Assembly (NCBI GenBank): GCA_021153325.1
Contig: JAGKTQ010000012.1
Span: 1 to 61,589 of the forward strand
From: Lachnospiraceae bacterium
Lineage (GTDB): Bacteria; Bacillota; Clostridia; Lachnospirales; Lachnospiraceae
DNA: 61,589 bases
Direction of reading: 5' to 3'
Both the position numbers and the translations under genes were made by a program. Shown one piece after another: positions 44,418 through 53,064 of this stretch; within the stretch, counting starts at the first letter, position 1, and each line of letters opens with the position of its first letter. The notes under the pieces were generated by a model. The model did no database searches. It had not been told where the DNA came from and worked only from the letters and a program-made list of their open reading frames with translations.

Positions 44418-46367
44418 CTAATAAGCCATGTTTTCCAAACTACTAAACAACGACCTATCAAATTTATATGCATGAACCCTTGTATCACCAATGGTAATCT
44501 TTCTTGTATATCCTTTATTGTCACCATATATATCCAGTAATCCATTTGCAATCAGTGCATCTCTTACCCTACGAAAATCTCCTCTATCTATACCAAGCTT
44601 CGGGAAAATTCCGATTTCCAAGTATTTTGCCGGAATATACACAGCATTATCTTTTACAATCAAAGAATACTTCGGATCACGAGAAATACCTTTGACAATA
44701 TCTCCTGTAACTGCTACTGCTCCGATTGCTATAATCTGCTCAAATCTCTGCTTCAGCATGTAAACCAATGTATCCCTTTCGTCACCGCAAAACTGGTAAT
44801 ACAACTTTGTTCCTTGTTCTAAACCGGCAAAGAATCTATCCAAAACTGTCACAGAGGCTCCAGCATCGAAAAGGTTCTTCTTTATTGCAGGCAGCACAAA
44901 TCTTATTGCTTCTTCATATGACACCATCTTATAATTGTTAGCGACATTATCTACAACCGACTCTGCTTCAAAAATTGACAGTAACATTGCTTTCAGCTCC
45001 TGCATATAAAAACAGAGTTTTTCTGAAACTTTAAAACCGTTCAGGTCAACTGTTACATATTCACCATAGGCAATCTCGCTATTGGGGACATTCTGTAATA
45101 CTACAATCGGTACATCAATTCTATGATTGGCTATGCTTCTTCCAGAGATAATCGCCTTTGCAAGCTTCAAGACACCTACAGAAAGGTCATTAACATTAAC
45201 GACAAAAGCATCATCTTTCAGCACATCAACATATTCTGTCAGCTTTCTTTTATCTGTATCCATCAGCTCAACAATATCTGAACCATTTATCCTTGAATAC
45301 ATCTTCAAACAAGTATCAGCGTAACGTCTACATACGTCCTCTTTACCTAACAGCATTATGCCCGGATGTTTATTCCAATTCATAGAACACGCATCTGAAA
45401 ACCATGTAATCATTCCGTATCCGATAAGAAAAGAAATACGTTTACCAAAATCATATACCGCCAATTCCTCACTGATGCCACCAATAATCTCTTCAATACT
45501 AATATTGGCTTTGGAACTGCTTCTCCTCAGCTTACTAAGCGAATGTTCTTTTTGAGGGAAATTGGTTCCATCATAGTAAATTCGTTTGTTACCAACCTTA
45601 AACCAGCCAGCTTCTAAACGCACCACTTCAAGAGGTGCGTTGCGAATCTCTTCCTGAATACGAGAACGAAAATCTTTCAAAGCACTCGACATATACACTC
45701 TGACATTCACAGGCTTAAAATAACGTGATAAAAGCCCTTCAACAAATTTCTCGTTATCAAGCTCTGATACTTTGAATATATCCGTCCACTCTGCTTCTTC
45801 TGAGATATAATTGCCCTTTGCCACCGAAACTAGAAGTCTTACATACTCTGTTTCATCAATCTGCCAACGACGGACTTCTTCAATACGACCATTAGCAATA
45901 ATAGTATAGGTCCCAGTACCATCACTAAAGCCTTTTGCACGAACAAACCCATATTCGCAAAGTCCATGAGTCAAACTTGTAGCTTCATTTCTTTTTGCTC
46001 TCTCTAATTCTTCTTTTGAATTTGCCTGATTTTTTCCTTTTTGAATATTATAGGCAGATTGTACTTCCATATTATCATCCATAGACACCATATGATTATT
46101 TCCAAGCATTGTGGTTGTCTGTCTAGTGTTAGGTGATTTCTCCACATCACCCATTATCTCTCTCATATCAAAATATCTGGTTGGCTCATTAGGTTTTACC
46201 TGCACAGGCGACTCTTCCTCTTCTTCAGTCGGTATATAGTCCGGATCTGTCAATGTCATAACCTCATTATCTTCACAAATATTTTTCGACCAATTCTCTT
46301 CTTTCTTCACTCCTGCATATTCTCCATTGGGAAGGTCAATAGGAACTATATACTGTCCTTTTTCCAT
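44418..46367 (-). CDS. Large element protein resembling a DUF927 ATPase with degenerate P-loop
   Basis: A 649-residue protein. The first 130 residues are acidic and probably unstructured. The middle ('YTIIANGRIEEVRRWQ', 'VRVYMSSALKDFRSRIQEEI', 'LEAGWFKVGNKRIYYDG') resembles the N-terminal DUF927 domain of phage and element helicase/primase-like proteins, in which the ATPase follows. At the place of Walker A it reads 'GIMLLGKEDVCRRYADTCL', so the GxxxxGK[S/T] loop is not kept, and the Walker B place reads 'DAFVVNVND'. A C-terminal winged-helix-like part may bind DNA. It heads the xis-int-int operon behind a repeat-rich leader. The family link is my inference; a novel regulator or replication protein is equally possible. 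Confidence 0.55.
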   Translation of the reverse strand: MEKGQYIVPIDLPNGEYAGVKKEENWSKNICEDNEVMTLTDPDYIPTEEEEESPVQVKPNEPTRYFDMREIMGDVEKSPNTRQTTTMLGNNHMVSMDDNMEVQSAYNIQKGKNQANSKEELERAKRNEATSLTHGLCEYGFVRAKGFSDGTGTYTIIANGRIEEVRRWQIDETEYVRLLVSVAKGNYISEEAEWTDIFKVSELDNEKFVEGLLSRYFKPVNVRVYMSSALKDFRSRIQEEIRNAPLEVVRLEAGWFKVGNKRIYYDGTNFPQKEHSLSKLRRSSSKANISIEEIIGGISEELAVYDFGKRISFLIGYGMITWFSDACSMNWNKHPGIMLLGKEDVCRRYADTCLKMYSRINGSDIVELMDTDKRKLTEYVDVLKDDAFVVNVNDLSVGVLKLAKAIISGRSIANHRIDVPIVVLQNVPNSEIAYGEYVTVDLNGFKVSEKLCFYMQELKAMLLSIFEAESVVDNVANNYKMVSYEEAIRFVLPAIKKNLFDAGASVTVLDRFFAGLEQGTKLYYQFCGDERDTLVYMLKQRFEQIIAIGAVAVTGDIVKGISRDPKYSLIVKDNAVYIPAKYLEIGIFPKLGIDRGDFRRVRDALIANGLLDIYGDNKGYTRKITIGDTRVHAYKFDRSLFSSLENMAY

Positions 46368-46402
46368 TTCAATCGTCGCTCCTTGTCCATAAGTTTTGTT
46401 GC

Positions 46403-46453
46403 GTCCGACAAATTACCTTTTATTCAATCATAAAATCGCCTTATTTGACGGAC
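46403..46453. promoter_or_regulatory. GTCCGNC repeats, candidate operator upstream of the integrase operon
   Basis: GTCCGACAAAT (46403-46413) faces ATTTGACGGAC (46443-46453), a 10/11 inverted repeat. A third copy, GCGGACA (plus strand, about 46466-46472), follows. The remaining gap 46368-46708 holds this dyad and a terminator and no supported gene. The repeats fit a regulator binding site controlling the operon at 46367-41662. Confidence 0.4.
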
Positions 46454-46610
46454 AATCTCGTTTTTGGCGGACACTTCAAGTCGAACTGCCCTGATAAGAA
46501 AATAATCTTGATAAACAAATAATCTCTAAATTGCAACACCTTTAATGTTGCCTTCTCCTTCCCTTCCGTATTTATAACCATGCTATCTTCAAAAATTTTT
46601 TCATAAAAAA

Positions 46611-46646
46611 AGTGTAATCTGAGCATTTCATTTTGCCCTGATTACA
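46611..46646 (-). terminator. Rho-independent terminator of the unknown gene pair
   Basis: GTGTAATC (46611-46618) and GATTACAC (46639-46646) pair, with further pairing inside (TGAGC/GCCCTish), and the minus strand runs on into TTTTTTTATG. It ends the unit at 48766-46709. Confidence 0.8.
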
Positions 46647-46708
46647 CCCTACCATATCCTTTTTATTATTTCTCCCCGTCTGAAATCTCAGCGATTTTTC
46701 ATGCCTCA

Positions 46709-47158
46709 TCACATATCATCTTCTGCATAGTTTTCTATCTTTTTAGGAAGATTCATCTTAAAACAACGCTGCTCTGCCTGTATCAAAAAATCCAGCAATA
46801 ACTTATTCATGTTCACCTTTTCACCGGTATCTTTGCCTTCTCTGAAAACTTTATTATTCTCAATTTCAACATATCCCAAAATCGAGATATTACTACGCCA
46901 AGTCAATATATCAACACTCTCAATTTTTCCATCCACAACAATTGCGTTCAATTCTATCACAGGATCATACAGTGTATCACCGTTTAATTCCGAAAAGAAT
47001 CCTGTTATCAATTCTTTGGTCTGCTCACCCGAATCACTAACTTGAAACAAAAACGAAAATAATTCCTTATTCTCCGTAAATTCAATATGGCATCCATAAG
47101 GACCGAACTCATCAAATATTTTTTGTAAAATCTTTATCGCTTTTTTGGTAGCTTTCAT
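46709..47158 (-). CDS. Unknown element protein, 149 residues
   Basis: I do not recognise this protein. It is acidic in the middle with alternating beta-like strands ('DPVIELNAIVVDGKIESVDIL', cut short here) and helices at both ends ('KKAIKILQKIFDEFG', 'LLLDFLIQAEQRCFKMN'). No cysteine pairs or membrane segments are seen. GTG precedes the ATG directly (47159-47161), so the start may be one codon earlier. It follows the 527-residue unknown gene by 24 bp and ends at a terminator, so the two likely work together. Confidence 0.6.
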   Translation of the reverse strand: MKATKKAIKILQKIFDEFGPYGCHIEFTENKELFSFLFQVSDSGEQTKELITGFFSELNGDTLYDPVIELNAIVVDGKIESVDILTWRSNISILGYVEIENNKVFREGKDTGEKVNMNKLLLDFLIQAEQRCFKMNLPKKIENYAEDDM

Positions 47159-47182
47159 CACATATACCCACTCATTTCTCCG

Positions 47183-48766
47183 CTAAAACAAATGATTTTT
47201 TATCACTTGCCAATGTATATACGCATATACATTATTAGGGGTCCCTTTCCTTTCATTGTATCTACAGCCTTTATCTTTAAATTTCTTCTTTTTTTGCTTT
47301 ATCATCACACCGAATAAATCTTTTTCTTTTTTATGCAACAGCATTCTATAATATTTATTTCGTTCGTCCAAGTCCATGTTTTCCGCAATGCTAACCCATT
47401 CATAACTACACTCTTTTATAGCTACTTGGCGTATTTTTTCGCCCAACCCCGGCAACGGTTTTTCAGCCAAAAAACTTATTAACGAACCATCTGCACAGAT
47501 AATATTTACCATTTCTGTTTTATCGAACACCGTAGTATTCCAGCTTATCTTCTGATTGTCTACTTCATAGTCTGTACCTTTGGTTTCTATACAAATATCC
47601 ATTTTTTCAAAATATGCTTCCACCGTTTTCTCCGCACGCCAATCGTATTGTTCGTACTCTTTTACAAAAACAGAATATAATTCTGCATCTGTGGCTTTAT
47701 AGTAAGCATCCCAACAACCAGACACATTCATTCTCAAGTTATTCAATAATCTGTGCTTTTCTTTTTCGTCAGCGACCTCATATGCCAGATAGTATATGCT
47801 CCATACATATTTAAAGACCTTTTCATATATTGGTATAATAAAATCTGCCACCGTATGAGCCAATTCTTTTGCTATTTCATATGCATTCAAAACTCCATTT
47901 TCTGCAACAGAAAAATACCTGCTTACAATCGGGATAATTCTGTATCTTAAAAATATCGGTTCAATTCTGTTGCACTGCCAAATAATTTCATCAATCTTTT
48001 TCAGAGCAGTCATATCTTCTACATTCTTATTGCAGATATACCATAGATTCGTTGTTTGAATACCCAAACTTCTTTCTAGCAACAGGATATTTTCTATAGG
48101 TGCATCTATTAATTTTTGATATATATCGTCCGCCTTTTGGTATGTATACATATACATATTCTGATTCTTAGCCAGATTGTCCGGCACATCATAAATCGTA
48201 ACATAATCAGATGTCATCATTAGCTGATGATATTCTACACAGCCACCCGGCACTGGCTCTTTGATATAATCTACTATATCTGCATACGGATAATTCTCCC
48301 TTGAACCACCTGCACCTTTATCATTCTGCGACCATACCCAACGTAATTTTTCTTTCCTTGTTCTTTCTCCTACAGCAATATCAACATACTTGTCAAAATC
48401 AATATTATAATTTTCATCAGCCCATAATAACCCCATAAGGACATCAGCAGACAAATCATCTGAAAAGTTTACATAATCACTAATAATCGTCTCTACTTCT
48501 TTTATCGCCGTTTCAAGATGCACCTGCCCCGGTTCTGTACTCTTTTCATCAGAACGTAATCTATCGTAAGCCTCTTTAATTACAGAAGCTGGTTTACATT
48601 TCTTTTTTGCTTCTTTTAATTCCTTTTCAAAAATTGCCTTTACTTTTTTTGCAAAGTCATCTTTGTATAAACTATCTGAATCAATCTGAACACCATAATT
48701 CTTAAAAATCTGCTCTTTAATTGCTTCTCTGCCACAATTTTTACAGGTCATATACAAATAATTCAC
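47183..48766 (-). CDS. Unknown element protein with N-terminal CxxC, 527 residues
   Basis: Not recognised. It starts at GTG with AGGAGG 8 bp upstream. The N-terminus holds one CxxC pair ('MTCKNCGREAIKEQIF', about residues 6-20) and a Lys/Glu-rich coiled segment. The centre (residues 200-380) is mostly helical and aromatic ('IIPIYEKVFKYVWSIYYLAY'), and the C-terminal part has alternating strands ('EMVNIICADGSLISFLAEKP') and a very basic end. It has no clear nuclease, methylase or ATPase motif that I can see. With the gene at 46709-47158 it forms a two-gene unit between the integrase operon and the serine recombinase, a typical place for element cargo, for example defence or addiction genes; that is speculation. 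Confidence 0.65.
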   Translation of the reverse strand: MNYLYMTCKNCGREAIKEQIFKNYGVQIDSDSLYKDDFAKKVKAIFEKELKEAKKKCKPASVIKEAYDRLRSDEKSTEPGQVHLETAIKEVETIISDYVNFSDDLSADVLMGLLWADENYNIDFDKYVDIAVGERTRKEKLRWVWSQNDKGAGGSRENYPYADIVDYIKEPVPGGCVEYHQLMMTSDYVTIYDVPDNLAKNQNMYMYTYQKADDIYQKLIDAPIENILLLERSLGIQTTNLWYICNKNVEDMTALKKIDEIIWQCNRIEPIFLRYRIIPIVSRYFSVAENGVLNAYEIAKELAHTVADFIIPIYEKVFKYVWSIYYLAYEVADEKEKHRLLNNLRMNVSGCWDAYYKATDAELYSVFVKEYEQYDWRAEKTVEAYFEKMDICIETKGTDYEVDNQKISWNTTVFDKTEMVNIICADGSLISFLAEKPLPGLGEKIRQVAIKECSYEWVSIAENMDLDERNKYYRMLLHKKEKDLFGVMIKQKKKKFKDKGCRYNERKGTPNNVYAYIHWQVIKNHLF

Positions 48767-48847
48767 GATACAACCCTCCTGAATATTTATATAATTAGCT
48801 TAAGTGTAGCAAAGAAGCAAAAAAAATTTAATTGAGCCGAAGCAACC

Positions 48848-49549
48848 CTATGTACTGCTTTTTTCATATTCGGGTAGCAGCTCACGCTTGTACTTATAAT
48901 AGCTACCTCTGGAAATCCCTATCATCCTGATACATTCCACATCATTCAGGCTACCACCAAAATCCTTAGAATACTTCCGAATCATTTCTTTTGCCTGAAC
49001 ACTCTTTTTCGTTGTAAGTTTGCTTCCGCTGGTCTGTCCTATCTGCTTACCATTGATTCTGGCTGTTTCAATCCCCTCTTTTGTTCTCTGCCTGAGGTCC
49101 TGCACTTCTTTTTCTGCCTGCTCAAAAGCTATCTTAATCTGCGCTTTTGCAAGCTCCATCAGATATTTATTCACAGCTTCAAGAATAATATCTGCCTTTG
49201 TTCCGGTAAGTTGAATTTGGTTTCGTATTGCCTTTCGATAGACCGTCGTATTAATGTGCGGCTCCTTGAGAAACACCAATTCAATATCCTTATAAAATAG
49301 CTCCTCGTATAGCAAAAATCCTTCCTCCGCATCTCTGCTCATACGAGATACCGAATCAAACACTATATAATCACCGCTTTCAACTAATCGAAGTAATTTA
49401 TTTAACTCATTACGTCCCTGAAACTTTGTACCGGTATAAACCTCTTTTATAATAATTGCGGTCGGATATGCCGCTTTTATATTTCGCACCTGACGCTCTA
49501 TATTTTGTTTATTGGTAGAGATACGAGCATAACCATATATTTTAGCCAT
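48848..49549 (-). CDS. Serine recombinase/resolvase
   Basis: A 233-residue small serine recombinase. 'KIYGYARISTNKQNIERQV' carries the nucleophilic serine (about residue 11), 'FDSVSRMSRDAEEG' the conserved SRxxRD-type motif, and a helix follows ('KAQIKIAFEQAEKEVQDLRQR'). The C-terminal helix-turn-helix is 'CIRMIGISRGSYYKYKREL'. It probably resolves or inverts DNA within the element, or controls copy state. It is the third recombinase of the element, besides the two tyrosine enzymes. Confidence 0.9.
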   Translation of the reverse strand: MAKIYGYARISTNKQNIERQVRNIKAAYPTAIIIKEVYTGTKFQGRNELNKLLRLVESGDYIVFDSVSRMSRDAEEGFLLYEELFYKDIELVFLKEPHINTTVYRKAIRNQIQLTGTKADIILEAVNKYLMELAKAQIKIAFEQAEKEVQDLRQRTKEGIETARINGKQIGQTSGSKLTTKKSVQAKEMIRKYSKDFGGSLNDVECIRMIGISRGSYYKYKRELLPEYEKSST

Positions 49550-49596
49550 TCTTCACCTCATCTTTCACAGGAAAAGAGAATTAGCCCTCCAAGTCA

Positions 49597-49809
49597 CTAC
49601 TCCTCTTCATTTTCCTCGTCCTCATTTTCTGCATTGTTCCCATTAGCTATTTCTTCCAACTTTTTAATATTCTCATCCAGTTCTTTATAGAGTAGATGCA
49701 GTGCCCACTCATTCCATATCATACTGCCCTCCGGCACTTCACTCATTGTAGATAATACACTTGCAACCCCCTTGAGAGAATTTGCTATTTTTTCTATCTC
49801 AACATTCAT
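49597..49809 (-). CDS. Small acidic element protein, 70 residues
   Basis: A helical protein ending in an extremely acidic tail (Asn/Glu/Asp, about 15 residues). The first part 'IEKIANSLKGVASVLSTMSE' is amphipathic. Its start overlaps the 3' end of the next upstream gene by 11 bp, so it is translationally coupled. No family is known to me; small acidic proteins of this sort are common beside recombination genes in Clostridia elements. Confidence 0.5.
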   Translation of the reverse strand: MNVEIEKIANSLKGVASVLSTMSEVPEGSMIWNEWALHLLYKELDENIKKLEEIANGNNAENEDEENEEE

Positions 49810-50047
49810 TCTGTAACGCCTCCAGTTCTTTTACCTCATAATCTTCATATTCGTCCAAATCAGATAATGAACAATCATCTACTGAAAACACGCTACCATC
49901 TGTTTCCAGATGCATATATACCTGACTGTCACCACATACGCAGAAGATTGCGTCCTCCGGTATGTGCTGTTGCAAATAATCACAGAACTGCTTTACGGTT
50001 ATATTTTCACCGTGTACCCAGTGTGTAGGACTAAACATAACAGCCAT
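49799..50047 (-). CDS. Small element protein, 82 residues
   Basis: A protein with a helix-strand pattern: 'NITVKQFCDYLQQHIPEDAIFCVCGD' (in part) and 'DDCSLSDLDEYEDYEVKEL', acidic towards the end. It resembles small proteins that sit beside DUF5688 genes in Lachnospiraceae elements, but I cannot name a function. GGGAGATGG-like purines precede the ATG. It overlaps the following 70-residue gene by 11 bp. Confidence 0.5.
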   Translation of the reverse strand: MAVMFSPTHWVHGENITVKQFCDYLQQHIPEDAIFCVCGDSQVYMHLETDGSVFSVDDCSLSDLDEYEDYEVKELEALQNEC

Positions 50048-50093
50048 CTCCCTTCCGTATCAAATCTGACCTCTTTCAAAATAGTATCAAAAC

Positions 50094-50120
50094 TGCCCTG
50101 CAGAACAGCTCCACAGGGCA
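50094..50120 (-). terminator. Rho-independent terminator after the 33-residue membrane peptide gene
   Basis: TGCCCTG (50094-50100) and CAGGGCA (50114-50120) form a GC-rich stem, followed on the minus strand by GTTTTGAT. Confidence 0.75.
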
Positions 50121-50175
50121 ATTTCAATAATGCTAAATCTGACGGTCGTTTGTTTTGACACTATTCAATCTGTTT

Positions 50176-50277
50176 TTATGCCATCTTATGTATCGTTGCC
50201 TCTACTGAACCGGTACAGACATATTCCAAAACCACAACCAAAACACCAAGCAACACGGTTAATAGAATTTTTAACAT
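50176..50277 (-). CDS. Predicted 33-residue single-helix membrane peptide
   Basis: An ATG at 50277 lies 7-8 bp after GAGGAAAGG and opens a frame of 33 codons. The product starts 'MLKILLTVLLGVLVVVLEYV' and ends 'IHKMA', so it is essentially one membrane helix. A terminator follows at 50094-50120. The gap 50048-50306 would otherwise be empty. Such peptides include small toxins and membrane regulators; the role here is unknown. Confidence 0.5.
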   Translation of the reverse strand: MLKILLTVLLGVLVVVLEYVCTGSVEATIHKMA

Positions 50278-50306
50278 ATAAATTTTTCCTTTCCTCTTGC
50301 AATAAT

Positions 50307-51215
50307 CTACGCTGCCATTTTCACTTTCTGTTCCTTACCATCCCATAGGTAACAATGATTAGATAATCGCTCACATGCTTTTAATTCTGCCTCATTTACC
50401 TGACAGATCATCTCATTCAAATCTTCTGCGGACATTCCATCTATCACAGGAATAAACAAAGTTTCATGAATAGATGAAGGGATAATAAAAGCTGTTCTGT
50501 TACCCAATTTCTCTTTCAGGAAATCTTCATATAACAGACAAGCAGCTCCATGACGTTTATTTTTATTACTAAGAATATACATCTTGCCTGCTTCCAGCTC
50601 AATATCCTCTTCCTCCTCATCGGCACCATCTGCGAAAAAACCAAGCATCTGATACATCAAATCTCCCATGGAATATCCATCCTGTTTCATATTCTTCAAC
50701 GCCTGCTGATGCAACTCTGCCTTGCTGATTCCGTAGATATTCAACATACTGTAGGTAACCTTACTACTGGCAATACCATTTTCATCTTCTCTAACACGCA
50801 CCTCATAAACAACTGCCAAATCAAGAAATGGTGTATACACATGATGCTCTAAAAACTGGTCATTAGCCTCCTGCGAAACAAGAATCGGATATACCTTATC
50901 TTTAATGCGGTTCCAATCCATAAGCATTCTTACACTGTCCTTTATGATGTTGTCCGGCTCATAATCTTTTCTCATTTGAACAACCGTATCAACATAATAA
51001 TCAATATCGTGTCCCCCTTCCCCAAATTCCTCATACAATGAGTCCAAATAAATAGAAGGACAGATTTTACTGTCCTCCCAAGTGTATCTGATATGTAAGG
51101 CATCTCTATAGCCATTATTATTACATAAAACACTATTTACCGAAATTACTGCTTCATCCCGATAATATTCTTTTAATCCTGCCAAAATGCTATCTACAAA
51201 TTCCTGATAATTCAT
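50307..51215 (-). CDS. DUF5688 family protein
   Basis: A 302-residue acidic protein. The start 'MNYQEFVDSILAGLKEYY' and the later 'LYEEFGEGGHDIDYYVDTVV', 'KAELHQQALKNMKQDG' and 'GAACLLYEDFLKEKLGNRTAF' follow the pattern of the DUF5688 family, which is widespread in Lachnospiraceae accessory DNA. It has no catalytic motif I can point to. It lies 14 bp downstream of the Rad52-like gene, so it belongs to the recombination unit. Function unknown. Confidence 0.7.
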   Translation of the reverse strand: MNYQEFVDSILAGLKEYYRDEAVISVNSVLCNNNGYRDALHIRYTWEDSKICPSIYLDSLYEEFGEGGHDIDYYVDTVVQMRKDYEPDNIIKDSVRMLMDWNRIKDKVYPILVSQEANDQFLEHHVYTPFLDLAVVYEVRVREDENGIASSKVTYSMLNIYGISKAELHQQALKNMKQDGYSMGDLMYQMLGFFADGADEEEEDIELEAGKMYILSNKNKRHGAACLLYEDFLKEKLGNRTAFIIPSSIHETLFIPVIDGMSAEDLNEMICQVNEAELKACERLSNHCYLWDGKEQKVKMAA

Positions 51216-51229
51216 AATTCCACGCCTCC

Positions 51230-51976
51230 TTATGCTGCTTTCTTCTTTGTTTTCTTTAGACTGTTCATGGCATTGGTAAACATTGAATCCGTCATTTCTT
51301 CTACACTACTTATCTGGTAGCGTGATAATACGGTATCTAATGCTACACCTGTACGCTCCAGCTCCTTGTTCATCTGTGTTACCCTGTCCGTTATAGGCGA
51401 TGGTTGCTTTTTCGCCGCAGATGATACACTTTCTGCTTCCGTAGTAGCAGTTTTTTCTTTTGATGCTTTCAACGAATATACAACCTTACCATCCTGATTT
51501 AAAATTGTCAGTCCGATAATCTCACGATTTTCGTTATATTCAATATCCTTTACCCGGAATTTATCATAAGTAATATAACGATTATCCTTGGGCTGAATAT
51601 TACACTTCCCTGCTGATACCCAAATAAAAGGGGCAGTATAGAGTTCACGTCCGATACCTACCGAGACACAGGCTCTCTTGAAGCTATCCGAAGCCTGACC
51701 TTTTTCTTTTTCGGTATAGCTTTCTGTACCAACGTCCATTTTTGAAATCCATTGTTTCTTTTGCTCGTCATATATCTGCACGTTACAATAAAGATTCCCA
51801 CCAATGACTTCATGCGTTCTCTGCCAATTATTAGGACCAAAAACCTCGTCCAGAATTTTCATATCTGCTCTGGCATCTTTATAGAGCAATAACGATAAAC
51901 CTTTCTCGCTGATTGTGCCTACCCTGCATTCAATTTCATCTGCCGTAAGCAGACGAATCGTTTTACTGTTTTCCAA
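51230..51976 (-). CDS. Rad52-like single-strand annealing protein
   Basis: A 248-residue protein. In the first 130 residues, 'DARADMKILDEVFGPNNWQR', 'KMDVGTESYTEKEKGQASDS' and 'FKRACVSVGIGRELYTAPFIW' follow the Rad52/Sak layout: an early 'FG-W' segment, then a short glycine turn and the 'SFKRACxxxGIGRELY' helix, which matches 'DALKRALRxFGxxLG' of Rad52. The C-terminal third is Ser/Lys rich. With SSB and YqaJ encoded just upstream, it makes a phage-like recombination set (exonuclease, annealing protein, SSB). The family call is from motif pattern, not a database hit. Confidence 0.65.
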   Translation of the reverse strand: MENSKTIRLLTADEIECRVGTISEKGLSLLLYKDARADMKILDEVFGPNNWQRTHEVIGGNLYCNVQIYDEQKKQWISKMDVGTESYTEKEKGQASDSFKRACVSVGIGRELYTAPFIWVSAGKCNIQPKDNRYITYDKFRVKDIEYNENREIIGLTILNQDGKVVYSLKASKEKTATTEAESVSSAAKKQPSPITDRVTQMNKELERTGVALDTVLSRYQISSVEEMTDSMFTNAMNSLKKTKKKAA

Positions 51977-51992
51977 CTATATTCCTCCGTTT

Positions 51993-52313
51993 CTATGCTG
52001 CTTTATCTGCAATACTTCTTGCTACAACAACCTCTACTTCTTCAGCAATATGTGTTTCCATCTCACTATAATTGCTATCATCCTTTGCCAGCCAGTCATC
52101 ATAAAAGCTCCATAATATATTTTCCTGCTGTAAAAGAGCTGACAATGTTTCCTCCGGCATAGACTCTGCCTTTTCCATCAGTATCTCATAGAAATTAACC
52201 ATGCAATCAATCTCATAACACCTCCCATATATCTCCGAATTGGTCAGTGATAGTACAGATACCTGATAGCTCTTATATTCCGCTGTAAGCTTGTTCCAAA
52301 ACGCTTCTTTCAT
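51993..52313 (-). CDS. Unknown element protein, 106 residues
   Basis: A small helical protein starting 'MKEAFWNKLTAEYKSYQ' with the segments 'EIDCMVNFYEILMEKAESMP' and 'EETLSALLQQENILWSFYDDWL'. It is rich in Glu, and no metal or nucleotide motif is seen. It lies between the SSB-associated coiled-coil protein and the Rad52-like gene with short gaps (12 and 16 bp), so it is part of the recombination operon. It is not recognised. Confidence 0.55.
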   Translation of the reverse strand: MKEAFWNKLTAEYKSYQVSVLSLTNSEIYGRCYEIDCMVNFYEILMEKAESMPEETLSALLQQENILWSFYDDWLAKDDSNYSEMETHIAEEVEVVVARSIADKAA

Positions 52314-52325
52314 AGCAACCTCCCA

Positions 52326-52598
52326 TCAGTTTGATGCTTCATCCAAATAGCTTTCTACTTCCTCCAGACTACCTACAATATCATCAAGGCTGTTATAAGC
52401 TTCCTCCAAATTTTCAATGGCAGATTCAGCTACTTCGTATTTTTCGCTACCCTGTAAATTTTCCGGAATATTATCCTTATAATCTTCTTCCTCGCCTTTA
52501 ATCTCTTCAATCTCCTGCATCAGAGATTCCAGTTCACCTTTAATATCTCCAACCTTCTTTGACACTTCTGATATCGCTTTTCTTCTTGTATTGTTCAT
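52326..52598 (-). CDS. Coiled-coil element protein, 90 residues
   Basis: The ATG at 52598 has GGAGG 5 bp upstream; the longer frame (to 52691) lies over the end of ssb without a ribosome site. The protein is almost one long heptad-like helix, 'SEVSKKVGDIKGELESLMQE', rich in Glu and Lys, and ends 'EEVESYLDEASN'. It sits between ssb and the Rad52-like gene and may be a small scaffold or inhibitor of the recombination set. Function unknown. Confidence 0.6.
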   Translation of the reverse strand: MNNTRRKAISEVSKKVGDIKGELESLMQEIEEIKGEEEDYKDNIPENLQGSEKYEVAESAIENLEEAYNSLDDIVGSLEEVESYLDEASN

Positions 52599-52632
52599 AT
52601 AGCCTCCTGTTCTCCATCTGTAATCATCCGAA

Positions 52633-53055
52633 TTAGTTAAATGGTAATTCCTCCTGAAAATCATCCGAGATATGCATAAAACCATGCTCATCTGTAGTTA
52701 TTCCATTATTGCTATTGGTACCGACATCTGATGAAATTGCATTTTTACTCTCCGCAAATTCCTGTTCTTCTACCACCACTTCAAAGAACGGAATCTTTAC
52801 TCCATCCTTTTCATAAGTACCGGTCTGTACCCGACCTGCAATCAACATCTTTGTACCCTTACGCAGATATTTCTCTGCAAATTCTGCCAGCTTACCAAAA
52901 GCAACCATATTAAAGAAGTCTGCTGTGACACCATCATCTCTTTTGTACTTTTTATCTACTGCAAGACTGTATCTTGCAACAGGTGTATTGTCCTTCTGTG
53001 TGTACCTAACCTCCGGATCTCGTGTCAGCCTTCCCATTAAAATAATCTTGTTCAT
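52633..53055 (-). CDS. ssb: Single-stranded DNA-binding protein
   Basis: A 140-residue SSB. The OB-fold starts 'MNKIILMGRLTRDPEVRYTQ' and includes 'ADFFNMVAFGKLAEFAEKYLRKGTKM' (in part) and 'GRVQTGTYEKDGVKIPFFEV'. The C-terminus is the acidic tip 'ISDDFQEELPFN', the docking site for repair proteins. It is the element's own copy, between YqaJ and the coiled-coil gene, and would coat single strands produced by the exonuclease. Confidence 0.93.
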   Translation of the reverse strand: MNKIILMGRLTRDPEVRYTQKDNTPVARYSLAVDKKYKRDDGVTADFFNMVAFGKLAEFAEKYLRKGTKMLIAGRVQTGTYEKDGVKIPFFEVVVEEQEFAESKNAISSDVGTNSNNGITTDEHGFMHISDDFQEELPFN

Positions 53056-53064
53056 ATCGCCCTC

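Noticed and set aside
46441..46626. 61-codon minus-strand frame in the gap before the DUF927-like gene
   Set aside because: It runs through the terminator hairpin at 46611-46646 and the GTCCGNC dyad, has no ribosome site, and looks like no protein.
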